A DNA stretch of 28,808 nucleotides from Oscillospiraceae bacterium (GCA_020024215.1 JAHHUC010000021.1:1-28808), one strand, 5' to 3'; numbered from the stretch's first letter, positions 22,002 through 28,808 are shown. Numbers and translations are program-made. The notes: generated from the sequence alone by a model not told the origin.

Positions 22002-22691
22002 ATGGAAAGATACAGCAAAATTACAAACAAAAATCCCCGGGAAATAGTGCTTTTGAAATCTCGCCCCTGCGTGTGGGGAAAATGCCGCTTCTGCGATTAT
22101 ATAAGCGACAATTCTCAGGATATTGAAGGCATGGTTTCCTTAAACAGAGATGTCCTAAGCCATGTGACAGGAGAACTGGGTGTTTTGGAGGTTATCAATT
22201 CCGGCAGCTGCTTTGAGCTTCCCCAAGAGACCTTAGAGGACATATTGAGCGTAATTAAAAAGCAAGGCATCGGCAGGCTTTTTTTGGAAGCGCACTGGAT
22301 ATACCGCAGCCGTCTTGATGAAATGAGAGATTTTTTCGGCATACCCATCACATTCAAAACCGGAGCAGAAAGCTTTGATTATGATTTTCGTGAAAAATAT
22401 CTCAACAAGCACGCCGATTTTAAGGATGCCTCGCATCTTAGAGAATATTTTGACTCCCCCTGCATCATGGTGGGCATAAAGGGCCAGACAAGGGAGATGA
22501 TAAGGCATGATATAAAATGCCTTAAAAAATATTTCGAGCTGGGGACAGTAAACGTCTTTACCGACAATTCCACAGATGTAAAGCGCGATGAGGAGCTTGT
22601 CAGCTGGTTTATGAAGGAATTTGCCTATTTGCAGCAGGACCCTTCTGTGGAGGTGCTTTATGAAAACACCGACTTTGGTGTGGGAGATTGA
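22002..22691 (+). CDS. queL: Radical SAM protein, probable queuine lyase (QueL type)
   Basis: In the salvage pathway described in Clostridioides difficile, a radical SAM queuine lyase removes the cyclopentenediol from queuine to give preQ1. This 229-residue protein has its iron-sulfur cysteines at C23, C28 and C31 (CVWGKCRFC). The spacing is Cx4Cx2C, against the usual Cx3Cx2C, and Tyr follows in CDY. VINSGSCFELP is suggestive of the SAM-binding strand region, and the length is short for a radical SAM fold. It starts 6 nt after the qrtT stop. It is third in the riboswitch-controlled operon and is followed by a hairpin. The function is assigned by gene order and family and is unproven here. Confidence 0.8.
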   Translation: MERYSKITNKNPREIVLLKSRPCVWGKCRFCDYISDNSQDIEGMVSLNRDVLSHVTGELGVLEVINSGSCFELPQETLEDILSVIKKQGIGRLFLEAHWIYRSRLDEMRDFFGIPITFKTGAESFDYDFREKYLNKHADFKDASHLREYFDSPCIMVGIKGQTREMIRHDIKCLKKYFELGTVNVFTDNSTDVKRDEELVSWFMKEFAYLQQDPSVEVLYENTDFGVGD

Positions 22692-22710
22692 AGATAAGCT
22701 GAAAATAAAT

Positions 22711-22750
22711 AGGAGGCAGAGGTCACAAAAAGGCCCTGCCTCCTTTAAGG
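22711..22750 (+). terminator. Hairpin terminator after queL
   Basis: AGGAGGCAG (22711-22719) pairs with CTGCCTCCT (22736-22744), 9 bp, extended by AGG/CC(T), and is followed by TTTAAGG. The stem is strong and the U-tract short. Confidence 0.65.
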
Positions 22751-22775
22751 TGAGATAATTTTTTAAAAAGTTCAG

Positions 22776-22825
22776 CCTATGTTCATCAATATAGGTTTGT
22801 GTCAGATTTGGTTATATGGTATAAT
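22776..22825 (+). promoter_or_regulatory. Promoter and possible operator of the tetR gene
   Basis: TTGTGT (22797-22802), a 17-nt spacer and TATAAT (22820-22825), with TGG before the -10. Just upstream is an interrupted palindrome CCTAT-N10-ATAGG (22776-22795) that could be an operator. It does not resemble the palindrome at 23675. Confidence 0.65.
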
Positions 22826-22881
22826 CAGCCAATACGTTTTTTGAAATTTAATACAAAGCTTTGAGAGGATTGTTTAATAAA

Positions 22882-23532
22882 ATGGGAAGAACAAAATATT
22901 CCGAAAAAGAGCGCACGCAGATGATTTTCACATTTTTAAAGGCGACGCAGCAGATAATAGATCAGGAGGGCATTGATAAAATCTCCATAAGAAAGGTGGC
23001 GAAGCTGGCAGGCTTCAACAGCGCAACCATCTATCTTTACTTTCAGGATTTGGACGAGCTTATAACCATCGCCTCATTGGGCTATTTGGAGGAATATTGC
23101 CAAAAGCTGGAGGAAAACACGCCCAATCTTTGCTCTTCTTATGAAATTTATCTTTACACCTGGAGGCTGTTCTGCCAATTCGCCTTTAAAAACCCAAGGA
23201 TATATTATCAGCTTTTCTACACCTCACACAGCAGGCCCCTTAATGAAAGCGTGGCAAAATATTATCAGCTTTTCCCCAACTCGGTGTCCCATTGCAGCAG
23301 CACCATCTGCCGTATGCTTTTAAGCGGCAGCCTTGAAAAGAGAAACTTTCAGGTTCTTTATCCCCTTGTTAAGGAGGGCGTCATAGACGAGGATTCCTTG
23401 CAGCTTATAAATGACCTGACTTTGTGCTACTTTGGAAAAATTCTCGAATCGGTCTGCGAAAACCCCCGGCTTGACAGAGATGAGCAAACCCAAAAGGTTT
23501 TGGATGCCGTCTGTTTTCTGCTGAAAAAATGA
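22882..23532 (+). CDS. TetR/AcrR-family transcriptional regulator
   Basis: The 216-residue protein has an N-terminal TetR DNA-binding domain. Helix-turn-helix residues lie around 36-63 (ISIRKVAKLAGF, SATIYLYFQDLDEL), followed by a divergent all-helical ligand domain rich in aromatic residues and Cys. The frame is open to a TTG at 22861. The ATG at 22882 is preferred because AGAGGA sits 12 nt before it, inside the longer frame, and MGRTKYSEKER is a normal family start. It has its own promoter and terminator and lies immediately upstream of the grdE/grdB-like operon. It is therefore the best candidate regulator of that operon, perhaps acting at the palindrome over its promoter. The ligand is unknown. 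Confidence 0.9.
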   Translation: MGRTKYSEKERTQMIFTFLKATQQIIDQEGIDKISIRKVAKLAGFNSATIYLYFQDLDELITIASLGYLEEYCQKLEENTPNLCSSYEIYLYTWRLFCQFAFKNPRIYYQLFYTSHSRPLNESVAKYYQLFPNSVSHCSSTICRMLLSGSLEKRNFQVLYPLVKEGVIDEDSLQLINDLTLCYFGKILESVCENPRLDRDEQTQKVLDAVCFLLKK

Positions 23533-23560
23533 TGTTAAAAATGTGCAATATACTCAAAGT

Positions 23561-23588
23561 CCCCGGTTTTTTGCCGGGGCTTATTTTA
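23561..23588 (+). terminator. Intrinsic terminator after tetR
   Basis: CCCCGG (23561-23566), loop TTTTTTG, CCGGGG (23574-23579), then CTTATTTTAT. Confidence 0.88.
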
Positions 23589-23646
23589 TATATTGTCTAT
23601 TATGCCTGACAATAATTGTGTATAAGGTAGAATCTTTGAAAAAACA

Positions 23647-23675
23647 TTGACAAATCGCGATTAGTTTTATATCAT
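23647..23675 (+). promoter_or_regulatory. Sigma-A promoter for the grdE/grdB-like operon
   Basis: Perfect TTGACA (23647-23652), a 17-nt spacer and TATCAT (23670-23675). The start is expected near 23682, giving a leader of about 100 nt. The -10 abuts the 28-bp palindrome. Confidence 0.75.
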
Positions 23676-23702
23676 CATATTATAATCATGATTATAATAT
23701 GA
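23675..23702. promoter_or_regulatory. 28-bp perfect palindrome over the transcription start (operator candidate)
   Basis: Positions 23675-23702 are fully self-complementary about CATG at 23687-23690; each half-site is TCATATTATAATCA. The palindrome runs from the end of the -10 across the expected start, where a bound dimer would block transcription. The neighbouring TetR-family regulator is the obvious candidate binder. In RNA it could also fold as a hairpin, but no T-run follows. Confidence 0.7.
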
Positions 23703-23780
23703 AAGTGTATAAAAACCTTTTTATTGTGTGCAATTATTTTGTGAAATAATATATATAAAAAAGAAAGGGGTCGTTTCCAT

Positions 23781-25109
23781 ATGAAACTTAAAATTGGAAA
23801 TCTGCATGTCAAAGACGTTCTTTTTGGGGAGCAGGACAGCTTTGAAAAAGGCATCCTGACCATTAACAAAGAGGCAGCCCTTAGTTATCTGCGTGAGTGT
23901 GACGATCACATCACCGAGCTGGATCTCATCATCGCCCGCCCGGGGGATGACACGAGAATTGTGCCTGTCATCGAAACAATCGAGCCGCGCTGCCGTATGG
24001 ACGGACGAACCCTCTTCCCGGGTGTTACCGATTCTGTTGTTCCTGCAGGAGACGGTGAGCTTAAGGCGCTCAAGGGCTTGTGCGTTACCGCAGTGGGCAA
24101 GAGGTATGGCTCCTTCGGCGACGGAGTTATCGACATGGGCGGCGAGGGTGCAAAGCACACCTATTGGTCCAAGCTTATAAACATTTGCATGGTGGGAGAT
24201 ACCGACGAGGAATTTGAGCGCCACGAGCAGCAAAAGTGCAACCATGCACTGCGCTGGGCAGGCCACAGGCTGGCAGAATATTTAGGAAAGATTGCCTTTG
24301 ATGTTCAGCCTGACGATTATGAGGAATATGAATTTGATCCGCTGTTAAAGCGCAGCGAAAGTCGTGCAAAGCTTCCGAATGTGGCACTTGTTATGCAGCC
24401 GCAGTCTCAGATGGAGGCTCTGGGCTACAACGATCTGCTCTACGGATGGGATATGAACAAATATCTCCCCACATTTGTAAGCCCCACCGAGGTTTTGGAC
24501 GGAGCTATCATTTCCGGCTCCTTTATGCCCTCCTCCTCCAAATGGTCCACATATGAGATGCAGAACTTCCCCATCATCAAGGAGCTGTTTGCAGAGGACG
24601 GCAAAACCATCAATTTTGTAGGAGTTATCATGTCCATGCTCAATGTTGCTCTTGAGCAGAAGGAAAGAGCTGCAATCATGGTACGAAATATCGCCCTTAA
24701 TCTCGGAGTTGATTATGCCATCGTAACCGAGGAGGGATACGGCAACCCCGACACCGACTATGTCCGCTGCCAGGTTATACTCGAGGATGCAAAAATTCCT
24801 GTTGTTGGCATCTCCAATGAATGCACCGGCCGTGACGGAATGTCCCAGCCGCTTGTAACACTTGATGAAAAGCTGACCGCTCTGGTTTCCACCGGAAATG
24901 TATCACAGCTTATCGAGCTTCCTGCCTGCAAAACCGTAATAGGCTCACTTGAGGCCATGAACAGAGACGGTATGTCCGGCTCCTGGGGATATGACGAGGT
25001 TTTGGGAAAATCTGCCCGTGATGACGGCTCAATCATTATGGAAGATAACAACTGGTTCTGCGGAGATCACATTTCCGGCTTCTCTGTGAAAACCATTAAA
25101 GAATATTAA
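23781..25109 (+). CDS. GrdE-like proprotein, glycine/sarcosine/betaine reductase component B
   Basis: GrdE/GrdG/GrdI proproteins cleave themselves to give two subunits of substrate-specific protein B, which uses a pyruvoyl group to bind the amine substrate. This 442-residue homologue aligns end to end. It has the N-terminal KIGNLHVKDVLFGEQ, ARPGDDTRIVPV (52-63), GDGVIDMGGEGA (113-124) and VLDGAIISG (238-246), and NECTGRDGMSQPL (346-358) resembles the DEYAGRDGASQSL block of GrdE. Where I recall the pyruvoyl-forming Cys of GrdE (GNCVSACDKN context), this protein has SFMPSSSKWSTY (247-258) with no Cys. AAAGGGG lies 10 nt before the ATG. It is 16 bp upstream of the GrdB-like selenoprotein. Substrate unknown; no grdA, grdC, grdD or thioredoxin genes are adjacent. 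Confidence 0.85.
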   Translation: MKLKIGNLHVKDVLFGEQDSFEKGILTINKEAALSYLRECDDHITELDLIIARPGDDTRIVPVIETIEPRCRMDGRTLFPGVTDSVVPAGDGELKALKGLCVTAVGKRYGSFGDGVIDMGGEGAKHTYWSKLINICMVGDTDEEFERHEQQKCNHALRWAGHRLAEYLGKIAFDVQPDDYEEYEFDPLLKRSESRAKLPNVALVMQPQSQMEALGYNDLLYGWDMNKYLPTFVSPTEVLDGAIISGSFMPSSSKWSTYEMQNFPIIKELFAEDGKTINFVGVIMSMLNVALEQKERAAIMVRNIALNLGVDYAIVTEEGYGNPDTDYVRCQVILEDAKIPVVGISNECTGRDGMSQPLVTLDEKLTALVSTGNVSQLIELPACKTVIGSLEAMNRDGMSGSWGYDEVLGKSARDDGSIIMEDNNWFCGDHISGFSVKTIKEY

Positions 25110-25125
25110 AGGAGGATGCACACAG

Positions 25126-26442
25126 ATGAAACGTGTTATTTGCTACATCAACCAATTTTTCGGCGGTATCGGCGGTGAAGAAAAAGCTGATCAGGAGCCG
25201 TTTATTACACAAGGCTGTGTGGGCTCCAGCGCAGCTATCAACGCCGCATTGAAGGATGCACAGGTTACACACACCATCGTTTGCGGAGACAACTTTATGG
25301 GCTCTCACACACAGGAGGCTGTAAGCTGCATAATAGAGATGCTTAAGGACAAGCAGGCGGATTTCTTTATAGCAGGTCCTGCATTTCAGGCAGGCCGCTA
25401 CGGTGTAGCCTGCGGAAACATCTGCAAGGCTGTTTCCCAACAGCTTAACATTCCTGCCGTAACCTCCATGAACGTGGAAAATCCCGGTGTTGAAATGTTC
25501 AAAAAGGATGTAATAATCTTTAAAGGCGGAAACGGCGCAGCTAAAATGCGCGAGGATGTCCGGATTATGACGGATTATGTCAATAAAATTCTCGCCGGCG
25601 GAAAATCAGAGGGAGCCTTGGAGGAGGGATATTTTGTCCGCGGATGCAGACATGAATATTTCCTTGAGGATAAGCGTGAAAACACAGCCGCTTACCGCGG
25701 TGTTCAAATGCTCATCAATAAAATCTACGGCAGGCCCTTCACAACCGAGCTGCCAATTCCTAAAAAGGAAATTGTTCCCATTGCACCCCCTGTTGCCGAC
25801 CTTTCAAAGGCAAACATCGCCCTTGTCACAACCGGCGGAATTGTTCCTGTCGACAACCCCGACCGCATACAGTCTGCCTCCGCTACACGCTGGGGCAAAT
25901 ATGACATAAGCAATATGCAGCGCCTTGAGGGCGGAGTGTTCAAAACCATTCATGCCGGCTTTGACCCTGCTGCTGCAAATGCAGATCCGAATGTAATTGT
26001 TCCCGTTGATGCAATGCGTGCATACGAAAAGGAAGGAGTTATAGGAAAGCTGCACAACTATTTCTATTCCACTGTCGGAACCGGCACCACCGAGGCAGAG
26101 GCCCGCCGCATGGCAGAGGAAATTCTCCCCTTCCTTAAGGAGGACAACGTAACTGCAATCATCATGGGCTCCACCTGAGGAACCTGCACACGTTGCGGAG
26201 CAACGATGGTAAAGGTTTTTGAAAAATCCGGCTATCCCGTAGTGCATATGTGCAATCTGGTTCCTGTTTCTGTAACTGTCGGCGCAAACAGAATTGTGCC
26301 CACCATATCCATCCCCTATCCTCTGGGCGATCCCAACACACCGCCACAGGAACAGTGGAAGCTGCGTTACCGCAGGGTTGGCGATGCTCTCAAGGCACTT
26401 GCCACACCGATTTCGGAACAGACAGTTTTTAAAGTTAAGTAA
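25126..26442 (+). CDS. GrdB-like selenoprotein (component B of a glycine/betaine/sarcosine reductase family enzyme), UGA read as Sec351
   Basis: This is the selenoprotein B subunit, in which selenocysteine attacks the amine substrate and passes a carboxymethyl group to the GrdA selenoprotein. The frame has one in-frame TGA at 26176-26178. Reading it as Sec gives 438 residues, the usual GrdB length. It also joins a 350-residue N-terminal part (YINQFFGGIGGEEKAD at 7-22, AGPAFQAGRYGVACG) to a C-terminal part beginning U351-GTCTRCGATMVK and containing VSVTVGANRIVPTISIPYPL. The UxxCxxC motif with C354 and C357 matches the known GrdB active site. A hairpin 12 nt after the UGA can act as SECIS. AAAGGAGG is 10 nt before the ATG. 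It is the second gene of the operon with the GrdE-like proprotein. Treating TGA as a stop would truncate the gene; that reading is rejected. Confidence 0.92.
26176..26217 (+). promoter_or_regulatory. Sec UGA codon and bacterial SECIS-like hairpin
   Basis: After UGA (26176-26178), a 6-bp perfect stem CGTTGC (26191-26196) / GCAACG (26200-26205) closes a GGA loop. A lower stem AACC (26181-26184) / GGTT (26214-26217) is separated from it by an internal loop. The apical loop lies about 18 nt after the UGA, within the distance bacterial SelB-dependent elements use. SelA, SelB, tRNA-Sec and SelD must be encoded elsewhere. Confidence 0.8.
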
Positions 26443-26568
26443 AGTAAAAAATAAATCGGCTTAAAGCGATTTCAACCGGCAGTGCGCCCTTCATTTCAAC
26501 TTTTCTTTCCGTAATCGCAAAACCTTCAAAGTCATTGCTTTTGAAATTGCTTTTTTCCGCTTTCTTAC

Positions 26569-26706
26569 GCTTTCTTAAAAGAAAGCTTTGCAAAGAATTT
26601 AATTTCGCACAGGAAAGAAAGCTTTTAGCAGAACTTAAATTCCTGCGTGTGTCAGAAAATAACATTTTGTGATGATAAGCACATTTATGTTAGGCTTAAA
26701 TTTTGC
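26569..26706 (-). repeat. Inverted copy R1 of the 2.5-kb repeat family
   Basis: Read on the minus strand, this copy has the hairpin GCTTTCTTAAAAGAAAGC (26569-26586), the TTTGCAAAG/AATT segment and CCTGTGC (complement of 26607-26613). It also carries the long spacer found between left-hand units 1 and 2. A 24-nt stretch at 26662-26685 is the exact reverse complement of 2607-2630. The right arm of the outer stem is missing. The 26443-26568 stretch before it shows no gene I can support. Confidence 0.88.
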
Positions 26707-26796
26707 CAATTTTCTTAATGCCTGTTTTCTGTTATAGAAAGCAAGAGGGCTATTTAAGAAAAATTGATATCCTGCATATAAAAACCCTCGCTTCCC

Positions 26797-26897
26797 GCTT
26801 TCTTAAAAGAAAGCTTGTAAAGAACTTAAATTCGCACAGGCAAGAAAGCTTTTAGCAGAACTTTAGTGCCTGCGTGTGTTAGAAATTGACATTTTGC
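26797..26897 (-). repeat. Inverted copy R2 of the 2.5-kb repeat family
   Basis: The same hairpin GCTTTCTTAAAAGAAAGC (26797-26814) occurs, with a CCTGTGC complement (26834-26840), a GCTTTTAGCAGAACTT linker as in R1, and a CTGCGTGTGTTAGAAATTGACATTTTG-like stretch that matches the left long spacer. It is more diverged than R1. Together with R1 it fills the space between the convergent grdB-like and flagellin genes. Confidence 0.85.
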
Positions 26898-26973
26898 AAT
26901 AATCAATCAGATTTAATCTAAGCTAATATCTTCACAAGCTTTAATTCCTACACATCTTAAAAACTAAAAATTT

Positions 26974-27010
26974 AACAGCTCCTTTCCGTTTAGGATTGGG
27001 GCTGTTTTTT
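26974..27010 (+). terminator. Intrinsic terminator, distal end of the grd transcript
   Basis: AACAGCTCC (26974-26982) pairs with GGGGCTGTT (26998-27006), one G-U, and is followed by TTTT. It lies about 530 nt past grdB and beyond the repeat copies, so those would be in the 3' part of the transcript if nothing stops earlier. Confidence 0.75.
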
Positions 27011-27072
27011 CTGACTTTAAGAAAAACTTCTAAACTTTCAACCGTTTCTTCTGCCTTTGGTTGAAAACTGTA

Positions 27073-27104
27073 CAAAAAAAGAGAGCCGAAGCCCTCTTTT
27101 TTAT
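27073..27104. terminator. Bidirectional terminator after the flagellin gene
   Basis: On the minus strand, AGAGGGC, the tetraloop TTCG, then GCTCTCT, followed by seven T (complement of 27073-27079). On the plus strand the same hairpin is followed by TTTTTTATTTT. It ends 29 nt beyond the flagellin stop. Confidence 0.9.
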
Positions 27105-27132
27105 TTTGTGATTTTTGAAATTTCCCAAGAAA

Positions 27133-28808
27133 TTACTGGAGTAACTGGAGAACAGACTGAGGCTGCTGATTAGCCTGTGCAAGCATAGCCTGTGCTGCCT
27201 GTGTAAGCACGTTCATCTTTGTGTAAGCCATCATTTCCTTAGCCATATCAGTATCTCTGATTCTCATGTTAGCAGATGTCATGTTTTCAGAAGCAACATC
27301 AAGGTTGCTGATTGTATGCTCTAATCTATTCTGCAATGCGCCCAGCTTTGCTCTCTGTGAGGATACAACATTGATAGCTCCGCCGCCTGTTTCAACATCT
27401 CTCAATGCCTTTAAAGCAGCAGTAGCATCTGTGCGTGAAGCAACAGAAATATCCTTGATTCCCAAGCCCTCTGTTGACATAGGATTGATGGAAACAGAAA
27501 TCTGATTATAAGAATCAGCTGTGTCGCCAATCTGGAGTGTAAGACCTACACCCTGCTGCTCAACTGTTGCAAGCTGAGAATCAGCTCCCTGATCGTTATT
27601 GACAATCTCAACAGTGGAAGCATCAGCAGCGCCGACATTTACAGTAAATGTTCCGTTTATAGCAACATCGGCAGCCAGTGCATTGGAAAGAGCAGTAGCA
27701 ATAGCCTCATCATCTGCATCCTCTGCAATTTCAACAGCTGTTGCGCCGTCTGTCTTGGGGCCCTCGCCTGCCTTTACAAATTCAAACACCTTGTTTTGAA
27801 CAGTGAAGCTTGCGCCCATAACATCCATTCCCTTTTTGCCCTTAAAGCTGATGGTTGTCTTAGCGCCTGCTCCATCTTCTCTGGTCACATCAGCAAGCTT
27901 TGTGTCTGCAAAAGCTGTGTTGTTGTTAAGTGTAAGATCTATTGTCTTATCTGCACCGCCATTTTTAAGTGTGATAGCCTTTCCGCCGGCAGGAATAACC
28001 TCCTGTGCAGTGAATGTGTCGCCGCCTGCTACTGTTACAGTTACCTTCTTTGTATCAGCATCAACACCGTTTGCAAATTCAGCCTGCGTTCCCTGTGTAC
28101 CGGCAGCTGCACCTGCGAATGTGCCTGTTCCTGTTACTGTGACACCAGCCATGCCATCAATGCCTGAAGCCTGCAAAGCTGTCTGAATTTTTGTTGCAAC
28201 AGCGTTTTCCTGACCTGCTGCATAATCAGCAGCAGCATTATCGCCTTTAAGTGTTACAGTAATAACATCACCAGCCATTGCTACACTGTCAGTTGTTGCA
28301 CCGGCTGCGCCAATAACAACATTTATCTTCTTGCCGTTTAAAGCAGATGTATTTGTTCCGCTTTCAAACTTGAAGCTGGCTCCGGAAAGTGTTACAGTTG
28401 CACTGCCCTTTGCAGCAGTTACATCTTCCACCTTGATTTTTACATCAGCCCCGTCAGCAATGCCTGAATCTGTCAGGTCAACACCGCCTACATTGGCTGC
28501 AATGTTATCTAAAGTGTAATTAAGCTCATTGCCTGCTGTTTCTGTAATTGTTCCGGCAGCGCCCATAGAGCCGTCTAAAAGCTTTATGCCGTTAAAGTTT
28601 GTGCCCTCTGCGATTCTGTTTATTTCAGATTTAAGAGCATCCATTTCTTCCTGTAAAGCCTTGCGGTCAACCTTATCATCCATTGTGCCGTTGGCAGCTT
28701 TTCCTGCAAGCTCAACCATACGATTTAACATATCGTGAACTTCTGTGAGGGCGCCCTCAGCTGTCTGAACCAATGAAATGCCGTCTTGAGAGTTGGAGGA
28801 AGCTGTCT
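27133..28808 (-). CDS. fliC: Flagellin, N-terminus outside the window (partial)
   Basis: Flagellin is the exported subunit that polymerises into the flagellar filament. The visible 557 residues begin inside the conserved N-terminal D0/D1 region (SNSQDGISLVQTAEGAL, MLNRMVELAGKAANG) and reach an intact C-terminal D1/D0 region (QRAKLGALQNRLEHTISNL, MNVLTQAAQAMLAQANQQPQ). By comparison with other flagellins about 80-90 N-terminal residues, and the start codon, lie past position 28808. The central variable domain is long, Ala/Thr/Val-rich and almost without aromatic residues. It has two similar modules, each with GASF-x-F/V followed by an Ala-rich helix and a GTFT-like strand. A terminator follows the gene. 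Its promoter, likely sigma-28, is outside the window. Confidence 0.95.
   Translation of the reverse strand, partial: TASSNSQDGISLVQTAEGALTEVHDMLNRMVELAGKAANGTMDDKVDRKALQEEMDALKSEINRIAEGTNFNGIKLLDGSMGAAGTITETAGNELNYTLDNIAANVGGVDLTDSGIADGADVKIKVEDVTAAKGSATVTLSGASFKFESGTNTSALNGKKINVVIGAAGATTDSVAMAGDVITVTLKGDNAAADYAAGQENAVATKIQTALQASGIDGMAGVTVTGTGTFAGAAAGTQGTQAEFANGVDADTKKVTVTVAGGDTFTAQEVIPAGGKAITLKNGGADKTIDLTLNNNTAFADTKLADVTREDGAGAKTTISFKGKKGMDVMGASFTVQNKVFEFVKAGEGPKTDGATAVEIAEDADDEAIATALSNALAADVAINGTFTVNVGAADASTVEIVNNDQGADSQLATVEQQGVGLTLQIGDTADSYNQISVSINPMSTEGLGIKDISVASRTDATAALKALRDVETGGGAINVVSSQRAKLGALQNRLEHTISNLDVASENMTSANMRIRDTDMAKEMMAYTKMNVLTQAAQAMLAQANQQPQSVLQLLQ

Noticed and set aside
26206..26442. 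Separate small gene starting at ATG 26206 after a stop at 26178
   Set aside because: It is in the same frame as the upstream gene, has no ribosome binding site, and encodes the conserved C-terminal part of GrdB. UGA read as Sec explains it better.
26435..26665. 76-codon minus-strand frame after grdB
   Set aside because: Half of it lies in repeat R1. The remaining sequence matches no family I know, and there is no ribosome binding site.

Overview
The window looks like a chromosomal segment of a strictly anaerobic, flagellated member of the Bacillota, probably class Clostridia. Supporting signs are moderate-to-low GC, strong purine-rich ribosome binding sites, the hisS-aspS tandem, a selenocysteine-containing GrdB, a preQ1-I riboswitch and a GGGtGRT/NifU-like pair. 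I cannot assign a genus from the sequence alone. Most genes are housekeeping and most are on the minus strand up to about 15.5 kb. From there the plus strand predominates up to about 26.4 kb.

Layout. 0-2.3 kb: a consensus promoter leaving the window to the left, a metallophosphoesterase, and a D-Ala-D-Ala carboxypeptidase homologue that has lost its catalytic Ser and Lys. 2.3-3.0 kb: a convergent intergenic region with hairpins and an array of about 80-bp structured repeats. 3.0-8.6 kb (minus): proS (archaeal/eukaryotic type), acpP, aspS, hisS, mgsA. 8.6-14.6 kb (minus): a cell-shape cluster maf-mreB-mreC-mreD-mrdA followed by a MinD-like ATPase, with no minC, minE or rodA. 14.7-15.5 kb (minus): zapA-dut. 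15.7-17.4 kb (plus): NifU-like scaffold plus GGGtGRT protein. 17.6-19.0 kb (minus): trmL-degV. 19.3-20.2 kb (plus): rplM-rpsI. 20.3-22.7 kb (plus): a preQ1-I riboswitch followed by a nucleoside hydrolase, an ECF S component and a radical SAM protein, which reads as a queuosine salvage operon (queK-qrtT-queL type). 22.9-26.4 kb (plus): a TetR-family regulator, then a two-gene operon of a GrdE-like proprotein and a GrdB-like selenoprotein. In the second, an in-frame UGA is followed by a SECIS-like hairpin. 26.4-27.1 kb: a second convergent intergenic region with inverted copies of the 2.5-kb repeat family. 27.1 kb to the end (minus): a flagellin truncated by the window edge.

The most unusual parts are these. 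(1) The TetR-grdEB unit has a 28-bp perfect palindrome over its promoter, and its GrdE homologue appears to lack the pyruvoyl-forming Cys; none of grdA, grdC or grdD is nearby. (2) The preQ1-riboswitch salvage operon has an atypical Cx4Cx2C radical SAM motif and an Asn in place of the usual catalytic His of nucleoside hydrolases. (3) The DD-carboxypeptidase is a pseudoenzyme. (4) A repeat family with a predicted multi-stem fold sits between convergent genes at both ends of the window, in opposite orientation.
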